Numbered from the stretch's first letter, positions 1-9,214 are shown. The stretch: 64,000 nt of DNA from an uncultured Elusimicrobiales bacterium (GCA_944324685.1 CALUXG010000038.1:30343-94342), one strand, 5' to 3'. Made by a program: numbers and translations. Notes: generated by a model not told the origin, from the sequence alone.

Positions 1-1810
1 CGCTGGCCCATTCGTCTTTCGTAGGCGTTTTGGACAAGGTATAGTCAAAACGCAGCCGCTTGGGTGAAACGTAAGAACCGCTCTGATGTACGCCGTCTCC
101 AAACACTTGCCGCAAGGCCGCGTTAATGACGTGAATGGCGCTGTGATTGGCCGCGGCGCGGCGGCGAGCATCTTTATCCACGGATAAAATTACGTCTTCG
201 CCCGCATGCAAAAAACCGTCCACTTTGTGCAGAAAAATCTTTCCTATGGGTTTCTGCACGTCCAATACGCGCGCCACCGACTGGCCGTCTTTGATAATCA
301 GACCGATATCCCCCACTTGTCCGCCGGACTCGGCGTAAAAAGAGGTTTTGTCAAAAACGGCGTATCCCTCGCCCTCAAGCGCCGGCACCTCTTCAAACGC
401 TCCATTAAGCAACGTCAATATGCGGGCGGACTGCTCCAAGCCGTCATAACCCGTAAAAACCGTGGCGGGATATGTGGTTTCCAACCGCTGTAAAATCTTC
501 ACTTTTTCTTTGGAAAACTCATCGGCATAACTGCGGCTTTTTGCAGAAGCTTCTTCTTTGGCGCGTTCATAGGCTTTTTCGTCCACCGTTATCCCTTTGG
601 CGGCGGCAATTTCGCGCGTAAGCTCCAGCGGAAAACCGAATGTTTCATGTAAATAAAATGCATCTTTGCCGGACAACACCTTCCCTTTTTTGGCCAACAG
701 TTCCGCCAATTTTTCCTCACCGGTTTGCAGCGTTTTCAAGAACAGGGCCTCTTCCGTTTTCAACACGTCTTTTATATGGTTGAGGTTTTTGTCTATTTCA
801 GGATACAGCCCCTCAAAAATCTCTCCCACTTTCGGAGCCAGCATATACAAAAAAGGCTCTTTTCCGCCCATCAGCTTGCCGTAACGCGCGGCGCGGCGTA
901 TCAGACGGCGCAAAATATAACCGCGGCCCTCATTGGAAGGCAAAATGCCTTCCGCGATAAGAAATGACGAGCTGCGCACGTGATCAGCTATAATGCGCAA
1001 AGCGGAAATTTCCGCCGCGGTTTCTCCGGACAAAGCCAATATTTTTTGCGCGGCTTCCGTCAATGGGGCGAACAAATCCGTTTCAAAAATGTTTTGTTTG
1101 CCCTGCATAACCATGCACAACCGCTCCAGCCCCATGCCGGTGTCTATGTTATTCTGAGGCAAAGGGCGCAAAGAACCGTCCTCTTGACGGTTATAACTTT
1201 CAAAAACAATATTCCATATTTCCACAAAACGGCCGCAGCCGCACGTAATATCGCAGTGTGGATTTTTGCAGCCCTTATCCCCAAAGTCATAATAAATTTC
1301 GCTGCACGGACCGCAAGGGCCGGTAGGTCCCATCGTCCAAAAATTATCCGCCTCGCCCAGTTCAAAAATACGCTCTTCAGGCACGTATTTGCGCCACGCC
1401 TCATAGGCTTCTTCGTCCCGCGGAGCAATGCCGCCCTTATAAACGCTGACATACAATTTGTCCGGAGAAATACCCAGCGTCTCCGTTAAGTATTGCCATG
1501 CCCACGCAATGGCTTCCTGCTTAAAATAATCTCCAAAAGAGAAATTGCCCAGCATTTCAAAAAAAGTTAAATGCCTCTCCGTAAATCCCACGCTGTCAAT
1601 ATCGGTGGTGCGCACGCATTTTTGGCAAGTGGCGGCATTTTTAAGACTTTTGTCTATGCCCATAAAGTTGGCTTTGAACTGCACCATGCCGGCTGAAGTA
1701 AACAACAGCGTGGGATCCGAACGGGGAATAAGCGGACTGGACGGAATGACCGGCAGACCTTTGGAATGGAAGAATTGCAAAAAACTGTTTCTGACTTCTG
1801 TACTTTTCAT
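1..1810 (-). CDS. alaS: alanyl-tRNA synthetase (3' part beyond left edge)
   Basis: Charges tRNA-Ala with alanine in the cytoplasm. The reading frame is open from the ATG at 1808-1810 to the left edge, giving about 603 residues; the family is usually about 870, so the C-terminal quarter lies outside. The N-terminus reads MKSTEVRNSFLQFF, then the class II catalytic core with a TERHLTFFEMLGNFSFGDY motif, a TMGPTGPCGPCSEIYYD stretch and the Gly-rich NNIDTGMGLERL motif. The editing domain begins near residue 560 with the zinc-binding HSAIH (HxxxH) pair followed by the GDGVHQSGSYV segment. It diverges from the HAD gene at 1899 across a short AT-rich spacer. No defect is seen in the visible part. 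Identification is secure by motif order. Confidence 0.97.
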   Translation of the reverse strand, partial: MKSTEVRNSFLQFFHSKGLPVIPSSPLIPRSDPTLLFTSAGMVQFKANFMGIDKSLKNAATCQKCVRTTDIDSVGFTERHLTFFEMLGNFSFGDYFKQEAIAWAWQYLTETLGISPDKLYVSVYKGGIAPRDEEAYEAWRKYVPEERIFELGEADNFWTMGPTGPCGPCSEIYYDFGDKGCKNPHCDITCGCGRFVEIWNIVFESYNRQEDGSLRPLPQNNIDTGMGLERLCMVMQGKQNIFETDLFAPLTEAAQKILALSGETAAEISALRIIADHVRSSSFLIAEGILPSNEGRGYILRRLIRRAARYGKLMGGKEPFLYMLAPKVGEIFEGLYPEIDKNLNHIKDVLKTEEALFLKTLQTGEEKLAELLAKKGKVLSGKDAFYLHETFGFPLELTREIAAAKGITVDEKAYERAKEEASAKSRSYADEFSKEKVKILQRLETTYPATVFTGYDGLEQSARILTLLNGAFEEVPALEGEGYAVFDKTSFYAESGGQVGDIGLIIKDGQSVARVLDVQKPIGKIFLHKVDGFLHAGEDVILSVDKDARRRAAANHSAIHVINAALRQVFGDGVHQSGSYVSPKRLRFDYTLSKTPTKDEWAS

Positions 1811-1834
1811 ATGTTTTCCTGTGCTGCGTGCGCC

Positions 1835-1863
1835 TTTACAGGTATGCACGGGGTATATATAAT
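1835..1863 (+). promoter_or_regulatory. sigma-70-type promoter for the HAD gene run
   Basis: TTTACA at 1835-1840 and TATAAT at 1858-1863 are separated by exactly 17 bp. The predicted start is near 1870, leaving a leader of about 29 bases before the ATG at 1899. The element lies in the spacer between the divergent alaS and HAD genes. Confidence 0.65.
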
Positions 1864-1898
1864 AGATTATATCAAATCGCTTTTAGACAGGGCGGTCC

Positions 1899-2588
1899 AT
1901 GAAAAATAACATTAAATTTATCGCTTTTGACGCAGATGACACTTTGTGGATAAACGAAAACTATTTCCGCGAGGCGGAACATGCTTTCTGTCATTTGATG
2001 ATGCCATGGCTTCCGCATGAAAAAACCGCAGAAGAACTTTTCAAAACCGAAATGCAAAACTTAAAGCTGTTCGGTTACGGAGCCAAAGGCTTTGCTCTGT
2101 CTTTAATAGAAACGGCCATACGCATTTCAGACGGCAAAATCACGGGCGGCCACATGCAAAAAATTATAGACATTGTCAAACGCCTGCTGGAACGGCCCGT
2201 GGAACTGCTGCCAGACGCAGACGAAGTACTCAGAACATTAAAAAACAAATACGCATTGGTACTGGCCACAAAAGGAGACCTCTTGGACCAGCAGCGCAAA
2301 ATATCCAAATCCGGCTTGGAAGGCTATTTTGCACATATAGAGATTATGAGCGACAAACGCCCGCAGGACTATACCCGCTTGTTGCGGCGGCTGGGTTCCA
2401 AACCGCAGGAATTTGTCATGGTAGGCAACTCATTAAAATCAGACGTGCTTGCCCCGCTGGAAGCGGGCGCCTATGCCGTATATGTACCTTATCCCATTAT
2501 TTGGAAACATGAATGCACACAGGAGCCGCGGTCTCCTCGTTATTACAAGGCAGAAAAACTTCGGGATATTCTGGACTTTTTGTTATAA
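1899..2588 (+). CDS. HAD-superfamily phosphatase
   Basis: A soluble hydrolase of the haloacid dehalogenase superfamily, probably acting on a small phosphorylated metabolite; the substrate cannot be read from the sequence. Motif I is DADDTLW near residue 10 (nucleophile Asp and general acid Asp), motif II is the Thr in LATKGD, and motif III is GNSLKSD in the C-terminal third, where the Asp completes the Mg site. At 229 residues it has the usual length of the phosphoglycolate-phosphatase-like branch with an alpha-helical cap. It opens a + run whose next gene starts 8 bp downstream. It has its own promoter at 1835-1863; the ribosome site (GGGCGG) is weak. Confidence 0.88.
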   Translation: MKNNIKFIAFDADDTLWINENYFREAEHAFCHLMMPWLPHEKTAEELFKTEMQNLKLFGYGAKGFALSLIETAIRISDGKITGGHMQKIIDIVKRLLERPVELLPDADEVLRTLKNKYALVLATKGDLLDQQRKISKSGLEGYFAHIEIMSDKRPQDYTRLLRRLGSKPQEFVMVGNSLKSDVLAPLEAGAYAVYVPYPIIWKHECTQEPRSPRYYKAEKLRDILDFLL

Positions 2589-2595
2589 TTTTTTT

Positions 2596-2952
2596 ATGTT
2601 CAATAAAATTATCGCTTATTTATTGCTGGTTGTAGGACTGGGGCTTATGTTTTTTGCTTTTACGGGTATGTATCAAACTTTCGTCAACAAAAAACCCGTT
2701 GTGCAAATTCTGCAGCTTAAGCCTTTGGCCGTGAATACGCAATACGGCGCCTTGGAAGTAGAAGCAGACGTATTGAACGAAGTGCTGAATCTGGTATTGT
2801 TTGCCGTATTTATGTTGTTTCTGGCCGCCTTGGGAGGCCGCGTGGCCGTCGTAGGAAACAATATGCTCAAAACGGAACGCATATGCGAAACACTTTTGTC
2901 GCTTACAGCTGAAGAAGCGCTGGAAAAAATAAACGATATTAAAAAAATATGA
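2596..2952 (+). CDS. small two-helix membrane protein, unknown function
   Basis: A 118-residue protein I do not recognise. The start at 2596 (MFNKIIAYLL) is preferred to an earlier in-frame ATG inside the HAD gene because it follows that gene's stop by only a few bases and puts a hydrophobic helix at the N-terminus. One membrane segment spans roughly residues 5-25 and a second roughly 70-90, with a polar loop between them and a charged C-terminal tail ending in KINDIKKI. It overlaps the next gene by 4 bp (ATGA), so it is probably translationally coupled to the lipid kinase. That suggests a membrane-associated role, but no function is claimed. Confidence 0.75.
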   Translation: MFNKIIAYLLLVVGLGLMFFAFTGMYQTFVNKKPVVQILQLKPLAVNTQYGALEVEADVLNEVLNLVLFAVFMLFLAALGGRVAVVGNNMLKTERICETLLSLTAEEALEKINDIKKI

Positions 2953-3830
2953 AGACTTTTGTCATTATCAATCCCGTCAGCGGCGCACGGCGAATGGAAA
3001 AAACGCAGCTGGAACACGTCGCACGAATCAATTTTCCCCATGCACAAGGCGCATTTACCCAACATGCCGGCCACGCCACCCAACTGGCGGCGCAGGCCGT
3101 GAAAGAGGGATACGAATGCGTGATTGTGGCGGGAGGAGACGGCACGGTCAACGAAGCTGCCAGCGCATTGGTCGGCACACAAACGGCGCTGGGTATTGTA
3201 CCTAAAGGTTCAGGCAACGGATTAGCGCGGGAATTGGGCATGCCGCTTTTGTACGAAGAAGCTTTTACCGCACTGCAAAAAGCGCAGCCGCTTGCTTGTG
3301 ATGTTGGACAGGCTAACGGAGAATATTTTTTTAACGTTGCCGGTGTAGGCATTGAAGCGGAAATCGCCCGCCAATTTGCGCGGCACGGCCAAAAAGGCAC
3401 GCGCGGAAAGTGGCCTTATTTCAAACTAGGAGCCGAGATTTTGCTGTCGTACCATCCAAAAACACTGCGCGTAAGTTACAATGGAAAAGACGAAATTCTA
3501 ACTCCGCTAACCTTGGTATTTGCCAACGGTACGCAATACGGAAGCAATTTCAAAATCGCACCGCATGCTAGCTTGAACGACGGACAATTGGATATGGTGG
3601 AAGTGCTGTCCGCAAGCAAATGGAAGTTGGCTCTGGCCGCTCCGACTTTTTTCAGCAAAACATTTCGCCCCATACAAGTTACGCGCACGCAGCATACCGC
3701 ACGGGCGGTTATTCATTTTGACGGTGAAATCGTCTATCACTTGGACGGAGAGCCAAAAACCGCCCAGAACGAATTACACATTTCTCTCTTGCCCAAAGCG
3801 CTGCGGCTGTTGGTGCCGAACAGATATTAA
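2949..3830 (+). CDS. diacylglycerol/lipid kinase family protein (YegS/DgkB/LCB5-like)
   Basis: Predicted to phosphorylate a lipid hydroxyl using a nucleotide, at the cytoplasmic face of the membrane. The N-terminus carries the INPVSG motif, followed by GGDGTVNEAA near residue 58 and the PKGSGNGLAREL motif near residue 90, all diagnostic of the DAGK catalytic domain. The C-terminal beta-sandwich includes FDGE and LDGEP. Length 293 fits the bacterial soluble family. It starts in the ATGA overlap with the preceding membrane protein and is followed 1 bp later by the nuclease gene, so these genes form one transcription unit. The natural substrate (diacylglycerol, phosphatidylglycerol or another lipid) cannot be decided here. 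Confidence 0.9.
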   Translation: MKTFVIINPVSGARRMEKTQLEHVARINFPHAQGAFTQHAGHATQLAAQAVKEGYECVIVAGGDGTVNEAASALVGTQTALGIVPKGSGNGLARELGMPLLYEEAFTALQKAQPLACDVGQANGEYFFNVAGVGIEAEIARQFARHGQKGTRGKWPYFKLGAEILLSYHPKTLRVSYNGKDEILTPLTLVFANGTQYGSNFKIAPHASLNDGQLDMVEVLSASKWKLALAAPTFFSKTFRPIQVTRTQHTARAVIHFDGEIVYHLDGEPKTAQNELHISLLPKALRLLVPNRY

Positions 3831-3831
3831 T

Positions 3832-4323
3832 ATGACGCGGCGCAAACGAAAATATACCAAAAAACAAGTCAAATTTTGGGCGGCGGTTTTGGCAACGGCC
3901 GTTTTAGCCGTCATCCAACAAAATGGAAAACCCTCCGACCCGACGGCCGCCCTGCCGAAAGCCGACGCCCTGCAAAACGTATCCGTCGCTTCCGTTTATG
4001 ACGGCGACACTTTTAAGATTAATCTAAACTGTTCGTGGGCGGTCTACTGCGAAAAAGTACCCGTACGTGTGGCGGGGGTGGATTGTCCTGAAATCAAGGG
4101 CAAAACCCAAAAAGAAAAAGCCTTGGCTCAAAAGGCAAAAGCCTTTACCAAGACTTTTTTACGGCACACGCCCGTTTCTTTGTCTCATTGCTCACGGGAC
4201 AAATATTTCCGCTTGCTTTGCGACGTGCATAACGGACAAGGGAAAAATTTGGCAGAGGAACTGCTCCTCCAAAATTTGGCCTATCCGTACGACGGCGGGA
4301 AAAAATCAGCCGTATTCCAATAA
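3832..4323 (+). CDS. thermonuclease-like (SNase fold) nuclease with N-terminal anchor
   Basis: A 163-residue staphylococcal-nuclease-fold protein, expected to cleave nucleic acid in a Ca-dependent way. The start at 3832 lies 1 bp after the lipid kinase stop; an earlier in-frame ATG inside that gene was not used. A basic N-terminus (MTRRKRKYTKKQ) and one hydrophobic segment around residues 14-28 suggest membrane anchoring or export. Conserved elements are YDGDTF, then VRVAGVDCPE, which supplies the Arg, Asp and Glu matching positions 35, 40 and 43 of the staphylococcal enzyme, and DKYFR, whose Arg matches Arg87. The active site therefore looks complete. Last gene of the + run. Confidence 0.85.
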   Translation: MTRRKRKYTKKQVKFWAAVLATAVLAVIQQNGKPSDPTAALPKADALQNVSVASVYDGDTFKINLNCSWAVYCEKVPVRVAGVDCPEIKGKTQKEKALAQKAKAFTKTFLRHTPVSLSHCSRDKYFRLLCDVHNGQGKNLAEELLLQNLAYPYDGGKKSAVFQ

Positions 4324-4416
4324 TATTCCTGCAAAAAACCTTCGTCGCCGGCGGCCTTAAAACGCAATCTAAATCAAAAAGCCCCGCATATTGGCACAAA
4401 AAGGCTTTGGAACGGT

Positions 4417-4965
4417 TTATTTTTCCGCGTAAAAACTCTTATACATCAATAAGGCGATAATTGTCTTGGCGTCCTGTATTTTACCGGTTTTTATCATGGT
4501 ATATAATTTCGACAGAGGAAATTTTTTGACGTTCAGGAACTCGTCTTCGTCCGGACAGCCGTTCACGCGCTTTAATCCCGTAGCCAAGTAAATGTGCAAA
4601 TACTCCGTAGAGAAAGCATTGCTGGGATTAAAGACCGTCATTTTTCTCCATTTGGCCGCGCGCAGACCGGCTTCCTGTTCCAGCTCTGCTTTGGCGCAGC
4701 TGAGTGGATTTTGATATGTTTCCCGTTTGCCTGCCGGCAATTCCCACGTTGTCCGGCCGACAGGATATCGATACTGCTGCACCAAATAGACTTGGCCGTC
4801 ATCCGCCAGCGGCAAAACGGCGCTGGCGCCCTGATGGGCCAAATAAACACGCGTGGTTTCGCGGCCGTTAATCAAGCGTACGGTGTCTTTTTTAAAACCG
4901 ACAATTCCTTTGTATAAGGTTTCGGAAGAAACCTTGGTTTCTTTTAATTTACTATAATGTGGCAT
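4417..4965 (-). CDS. Nudix hydrolase, ADP-ribose pyrophosphatase type
   Basis: A 182-residue Nudix protein resembling ADP-ribose pyrophosphatases, which split ADP-ribose into AMP and ribose-5-phosphate. The fold-typical YLVQQYRYPVG strand is followed by ELPAGK and the Nudix box. The box is degenerate. Against G-x5-E-x7-RE-U-x-EE-x-G-U it has Gln at the first Glu, Ala at the Arg and Gln at the first Glu of the EE pair. The two Glu residues that bind metal in the E. coli enzyme (RE and second EE positions) are kept. Convergent with the nuclease gene and divergent from dnaE. Confidence 0.85.
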   Translation of the reverse strand: MPHYSKLKETKVSSETLYKGIVGFKKDTVRLINGRETTRVYLAHQGASAVLPLADDGQVYLVQQYRYPVGRTTWELPAGKRETYQNPLSCAKAELEQEAGLRAAKWRKMTVFNPSNAFSTEYLHIYLATGLKRVNGCPDEDEFLNVKKFPLSKLYTMIKTGKIQDAKTIIALLMYKSFYAEK

Positions 4966-5051
4966 ATCCCTATCTTATAAAATTTAGCCAAGCCGTTCCT
5001 GCCGCGGACGGAACTTTGTACGGATTTTAGGAAAAGGAAACGCTGGAATTT

Positions 5052-8000
5052 ATGAAAGAATTTATCCATTTGCACAATCATTCGGAATACTCCCTGCTGG
5101 ACGGTATGCTGCGTATTTCAGAAAAACATAAGCCTTCCCGTTTCTTGCGCGGTTTGGCCGAAAGTGGCATCAAATCCATGGCCTTAACCGATCATGGCAA
5201 TCTCTACGGGGCATTAGATTTCTACGATTCGGCCCGCGCGGCGGGGCTTAAACCCATTGTCGGCTGCGAAATGTATATCACGGAAGGGAAATATACGGAA
5301 AAAGACAAATCCCGCACCGGACATTTAACGCTTTTGGCCAAAAATCATCAGGGATATTTGAACTTAATGCAGCTGAATTCCTTGGCATGGGTAGACGGGT
5401 TTTATTATCATCCGCGCATAGACAAAGAGCTGCTGGCCAAATATTCCGAGGGGTTAATTGCACTCTCAGGGTGTCTGAAAGGTTTTTTATCCCAATATGC
5501 CCTTGAAGGGACTTTTGAACAAGTGTGTGCGCTCGCCCGCGAATACGCCGATATTATGGGCCAAGGCAATTACTACATTGAGCTGATGGACCACGGCATA
5601 CAGGAAGAACAGCAAGCGCTGCCTATCCTTAAAGAAGCTGCAAAAAAACTGGGGCTGCCCGTTGTGGCGACAAACGATTGCCACTACGAAAAAAAAGAAG
5701 ATTGGGAAGCCCACGACGTCAACTTATGCATTTCCACCAGCAAAACTTTGGACGACCCGCGACGCATGAAAATGACGACGCATGAATTGTACTTCAAGTC
5801 TCCCGATGAAATGTACGCTCTTTTTGCCCACACGCCCGAAGCGCTGACAAATACGCTGGAAATAGCCGAAAAATGCAATTTGGAATTTCCAAAACACGGT
5901 TTTATCTTGCCCAATTTTGACATTCCTGCGCAATACCCTAATTCGGCGGAATATTTCAAAGCTTTATGCCGCGAGGGATTAAACAAAAAAATGCACGGGA
6001 ACGTGCCCCCCGAATACAGCAAACAGTTGGAATATGAATTTGACGTCATTATCAAAATGGGATTTGACTGCTATTTCCTCATCGTGCAAGACTTTATCCA
6101 CTGGGCGCGGCAGAACGGTATCCCCATAGGCCCGGGCCGCGGCAGCGGAGCCGGCAGCATTGTAGCCTATAGTTTAGACATTACGCGCATTGACCCGATA
6201 AAAAGCAAGTTGCTTTTTGAACGTTTTTTGAATCCGGACCGCGTCAGCATGCCGGATTTGGATATTGACATGTCCGACACGGGACGCGAACGCATCATTG
6301 ATTATGTGCGCCACAAATACGGCGCCGACAAGGTGGCGCAGATTATTACGTTTGGCACCATGAAAGCCAAACTGGCCGTCCGCGACGTGGGACGCGTCAT
6401 GGGGCTGAGTGTCAGCGAAGTAAACCGCGTGGCAAAAATGATCCCCAACGATCCAAAAATCACTTTAGACGACGCGCTGAACAATATACAAGAATTAAAA
6501 AACGAAGTTTCCCGAAATTCCACTTCCAAACGCCTCTTTGACATGGCGCGCAAAATTGAGGGACTGAAACGCCATACCGGCATTCACGCCGCCGGCGTAT
6601 TGATTACCAAAGAATCGGTGTCCCATTATGTGCCGCTGGCGCGCGCCCGCGACCGAGAAGGCACCATTACCACGCAATTTGAAGGGGAACCCTGTTCCAA
6701 TCTCGGCTTGCTGAAGATGGACTTTTTGGGCTTGCGTACGCTGACGGTTATTGACAATGCTGAAAAGCTGATACGCAAACGCCATGACCCTAATTTTGAC
6801 ATTAACAATATCCCGCTGGACGACAAAAAAACCTATGATCTACTTTGCGCCTGCCAGACACTGGGGATATTTCAGCTGGAAAGCGGCGGCATGCGCGATT
6901 TAATTAAAAAACTCCAGCCGACCCAGTTTAGCGATATATCCGCACTGGTGGCATTGTACCGCCCCGGGCCGATGGAGTCCGGCATGATGGATATGTTTGT
7001 CCGGCGCAAGAACGGACAAGAACGAATTTCCTATGAAACCCCTCTTTTAGAGGATTTGCTCAAAGATACCTACGGCTGCATGGTATATCAGGAACAAATC
7101 ATGGAAATATCTAAAAAGCTCGGAGATTTTACCCCGGGCGAAGCTGATACGCTGCGCAAAGCCATGGGAAAAAAGAAAATAGAGGTGATGGAAAAATTCG
7201 GGAAACAATTTGTGGAGGGAGCAAAAGCGCACCATATCTCCGAAAAGGTTGCCACGCATATTTATGAACAGATGAAAGCTTTTGCCGGATACGGGTTTAA
7301 TAAATCCCATTCATACGCTTATGCATTGGTAGCCTACCAAACGGCCTATCTAAAAGCAAATTATCCCATTGAATTCATGTGCGCCGCGCTGACCAACGAA
7401 ATCGGTCATAACGCCATAGGAGCCGACGACAAAGAAAACAAAATCGCTACTTATCTGGAAGAAGCCAAAAAAATGGGTTTTAAGATACTGCCGCCGGACA
7501 TCAACAAAAGTCAGCCTGAATTCGCCGTTGAAGAACAAGACGGCAAAGAATGTATCCGTTACGCGCTGGAAGCGGTAAAAAACGCCGGCACGGAAGGCTG
7601 TATTTCCATAGCGTTGGAAGCAAAGAAAAAACCTTTTGATTCTCTGCAGGATCTCTGTGCGCGCATTGACCTGTTTCAAGCAAACAAAAAAACCATTGAA
7701 AGCCTGATGAAAGCCGGCGCGCTGGACTGCCTGATGCCGGACAAAGACCCCAAAGAAGCGCGGGCTATCCTCTTAAGCCAATTGGACGAAGCCGTAGATA
7801 CGGCGCATTTGATAGCCAAGGAAAAGGAAAGCGCTGCCCCCAGTTTATTTGGCGAAGATTTTTCTTCCGTTATGAGCTTTAAGAAAAAGACGGACAAGCA
7901 ACATATTTTGCCGCTGACGCAGGACGAGTTGCTAAATTATGAAAAAGAAGTAATGGGGCTGTATTTCAGCGGACACCCGCTGGCGCGTTACCAACCGCTG

Positions 8001-8555
8001 CTGCCCCGTCTAAACTGTGTGGACATTAAAGATATTTTAGACGGCAAAGTTTCCGGAAAATTAAAAGTCGTCGGCATTGTTACGCGCATGAAAAAACGCC
8101 AAAACAAGCAAAAACAGGAATGGGCGCAATTTGTCATAGAAGACTGCACCGCGTCCATTACCGTCAATGCGTTTGCCCGTACGTGGCAAGAGGTAAGCGC
8201 TTTTGTAACCCCAAACGCCATTTTGTCTTTTTTTGGAGAAGTGCGCATGGATGATGAAAGCGCCCGCGTGGAAATCAATTTGCAAAACGTCAACACCATA
8301 CCGGAAATGATCGGGAATATAGCCCGCACGCTGACTATTCGCTTAAGCGCGAATTATTCCGCAGATAATTTACAAAAACTCAAAATACAGCTGGAAGCCG
8401 CCAAGGGAGTTACGCAAGTATTTTTGGAAGTTCCTTCAAAAGCAGACCCGAGCAAGCTGCACCGCATACGCACGAACAAAACCGTCATGATCCACGACTC
8501 CCTGCTAAAACATATTGAAAATACGCTGGGTTCCCAAGCATGGAGCATTGAATAG
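5052..8555 (+). CDS. dnaE: DNA polymerase III alpha subunit
   Basis: Replicative polymerase catalytic subunit, 1167 residues, the normal length of DnaE1. The PHP domain opens with HLHNHSEYSLLDG (residues 5-17) and continues with TDHGNLYGALDF. The polymerase active site contains the Asp pair in PDLDIDMSD near residue 400, preceded by the PIGPGRGSGAGS motif; LYRPGPMESGMMD and AGYGFNKSHSYAYA follow. Near residue 1010 an OB-fold begins (KVVGIVTRMKKRQNKQKQEW). There is no exonuclease insertion, so this is not PolC. It stands alone between the divergent Nudix gene and a small membrane-protein gene. The start at 5052 is the first Met and gives the canonical N-terminus. Confidence 0.98.
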   Translation: MKEFIHLHNHSEYSLLDGMLRISEKHKPSRFLRGLAESGIKSMALTDHGNLYGALDFYDSARAAGLKPIVGCEMYITEGKYTEKDKSRTGHLTLLAKNHQGYLNLMQLNSLAWVDGFYYHPRIDKELLAKYSEGLIALSGCLKGFLSQYALEGTFEQVCALAREYADIMGQGNYYIELMDHGIQEEQQALPILKEAAKKLGLPVVATNDCHYEKKEDWEAHDVNLCISTSKTLDDPRRMKMTTHELYFKSPDEMYALFAHTPEALTNTLEIAEKCNLEFPKHGFILPNFDIPAQYPNSAEYFKALCREGLNKKMHGNVPPEYSKQLEYEFDVIIKMGFDCYFLIVQDFIHWARQNGIPIGPGRGSGAGSIVAYSLDITRIDPIKSKLLFERFLNPDRVSMPDLDIDMSDTGRERIIDYVRHKYGADKVAQIITFGTMKAKLAVRDVGRVMGLSVSEVNRVAKMIPNDPKITLDDALNNIQELKNEVSRNSTSKRLFDMARKIEGLKRHTGIHAAGVLITKESVSHYVPLARARDREGTITTQFEGEPCSNLGLLKMDFLGLRTLTVIDNAEKLIRKRHDPNFDINNIPLDDKKTYDLLCACQTLGIFQLESGGMRDLIKKLQPTQFSDISALVALYRPGPMESGMMDMFVRRKNGQERISYETPLLEDLLKDTYGCMVYQEQIMEISKKLGDFTPGEADTLRKAMGKKKIEVMEKFGKQFVEGAKAHHISEKVATHIYEQMKAFAGYGFNKSHSYAYALVAYQTAYLKANYPIEFMCAALTNEIGHNAIGADDKENKIATYLEEAKKMGFKILPPDINKSQPEFAVEEQDGKECIRYALEAVKNAGTEGCISIALEAKKKPFDSLQDLCARIDLFQANKKTIESLMKAGALDCLMPDKDPKEARAILLSQLDEAVDTAHLIAKEKESAAPSLFGEDFSSVMSFKKKTDKQHILPLTQDELLNYEKEVMGLYFSGHPLARYQPLLPRLNCVDIKDILDGKVSGKLKVVGIVTRMKKRQNKQKQEWAQFVIEDCTASITVNAFARTWQEVSAFVTPNAILSFFGEVRMDDESARVEINLQNVNTIPEMIGNIARTLTIRLSANYSADNLQKLKIQLEAAKGVTQVFLEVPSKADPSKLHRIRTNKTVMIHDSLLKHIENTLGSQAWSIE

Positions 8556-8695
8556 CTCCATCATAAGCAAGAGAAAGACCTCTCTTTGCGACCTTGACTG
8601 TTTTGAAAAAAGCATATGTGTCAGAAAACCCTGCGACACGGGTCTCATGCGCAGCTCCATACCGTTTTTATAAACCCATAAGCAGGGCAAAAAGC

Positions 8696-8742
8696 TATAA
8701 TTTATAAAAGCCCCGCATCCTTTTTTCTGGAGCGGGCTTTTT
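8696..8742 (+). promoter_or_regulatory. -10 element followed by a terminator-like hairpin just before a ribosome site
   Basis: TATAAT lies at 8696-8701. A hairpin (AAAAGCCC 8706-8713 pairing with GGGCTTTT 8734-8741, one bulged C) follows at once and ends in a T-run, directly before GGAGG and the ATG at 8752. It may be the dnaE terminator, or, if the -10 is used, a hairpin at the very 5' end of the next mRNA. No good -35 is present. Confidence 0.5.
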
Positions 8743-8751
8743 GGAGGACAG

Positions 8752-9054
8752 ATGAGTATTTTTGAAGCTTTGATGATGTTGGGTTTTGGACTGGCGTGGC
8801 CTTTTAATATATATAAATCCGCCGTTTCCAAAACCGCTGCCGGCAAGAGTTTTTTATTTACCGTTACGATTGCATTGGCGTATTTATGCGGAATTATTCA
8901 CAAAATTTTTTATAGTTTTGACGCCGTTTTCTGGCTGTATGTTTTGGATTTTCTGCTTGTAGCGGCAGACCTGACGCTTATGCTCCGCAACCGCAGGCTG
9001 GATATGCTCCGTGCCAAACAAAACGCCGCGTACGCCACAAGCGCACACGCATAA
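8752..9054 (+). CDS. small three-helix membrane protein, SemiSWEET/PQ-loop-like
   Basis: A 100-residue protein with three predicted membrane helices (about residues 4-22, 36-52 and 58-76) and a charged, hydrophilic tail. The first helix ends LAWPFNIYKS and is followed by KTAAGKS, a pattern resembling the PQ-loop of SemiSWEET half-transporters, though the Gln of PQ is Phe here. SemiSWEETs form dimers that pass sugars across the inner membrane; whether this protein does so is inference. It has a strong GGAGG ribosome site 5 bases before the ATG. The start is fixed by that site. It stands alone between dnaE and tRNA-Val. Confidence 0.7.
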   Translation: MSIFEALMMLGFGLAWPFNIYKSAVSKTAAGKSFLFTVTIALAYLCGIIHKIFYSFDAVFWLYVLDFLLVAADLTLMLRNRRLDMLRAKQNAAYATSAHA

Positions 9055-9089
9055 ATGCCGCTAAAACTGCGTATCCCAAGCAATATAAG

Positions 9090-9118
9090 TTTTCAAAAAA
9101 CGCACATTTTGGTATAAT
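9090..9118 (+). promoter_or_regulatory. promoter for tRNA-Val
   Basis: TATAAT at 9113-9118, preceded by TTTTGG. A weak -35-like TTTTCA lies 17 bp upstream at 9090-9095. The predicted start is near 9125, about 18 bases before the mature tRNA 5' end. Confidence 0.5.
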
Positions 9119-9142
9119 AAAATAAATATTTATCCGTTTTAA

Positions 9143-9214
9143 GCCCAGTTGGCGCAGGGGTAGCGCGTTCCCTTGACATGGGAAAGGTCATAGGTTCAAA
9201 TCCTATACTGGGCA
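9143..9214 (+). tRNA. tRNA-Val (GAC)
   Basis: A complete cloverleaf can be folded by eye. Acceptor GCCCAGT (9143-9149) pairs with ACTGGGC; D-stem GCGC/GCGC; anticodon stem TTCCC/GGGAA with loop TTGACAT, anticodon GAC at 9175-9177; T-stem ATAGG/CCTAT with TTCAAAT loop. The discriminator base A is at 9214. The 3' CCA is not encoded (the sequence continues TTTTTT), so it must be added after transcription, unlike the tRNA-Ala gene of this window. Confidence 0.95.
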
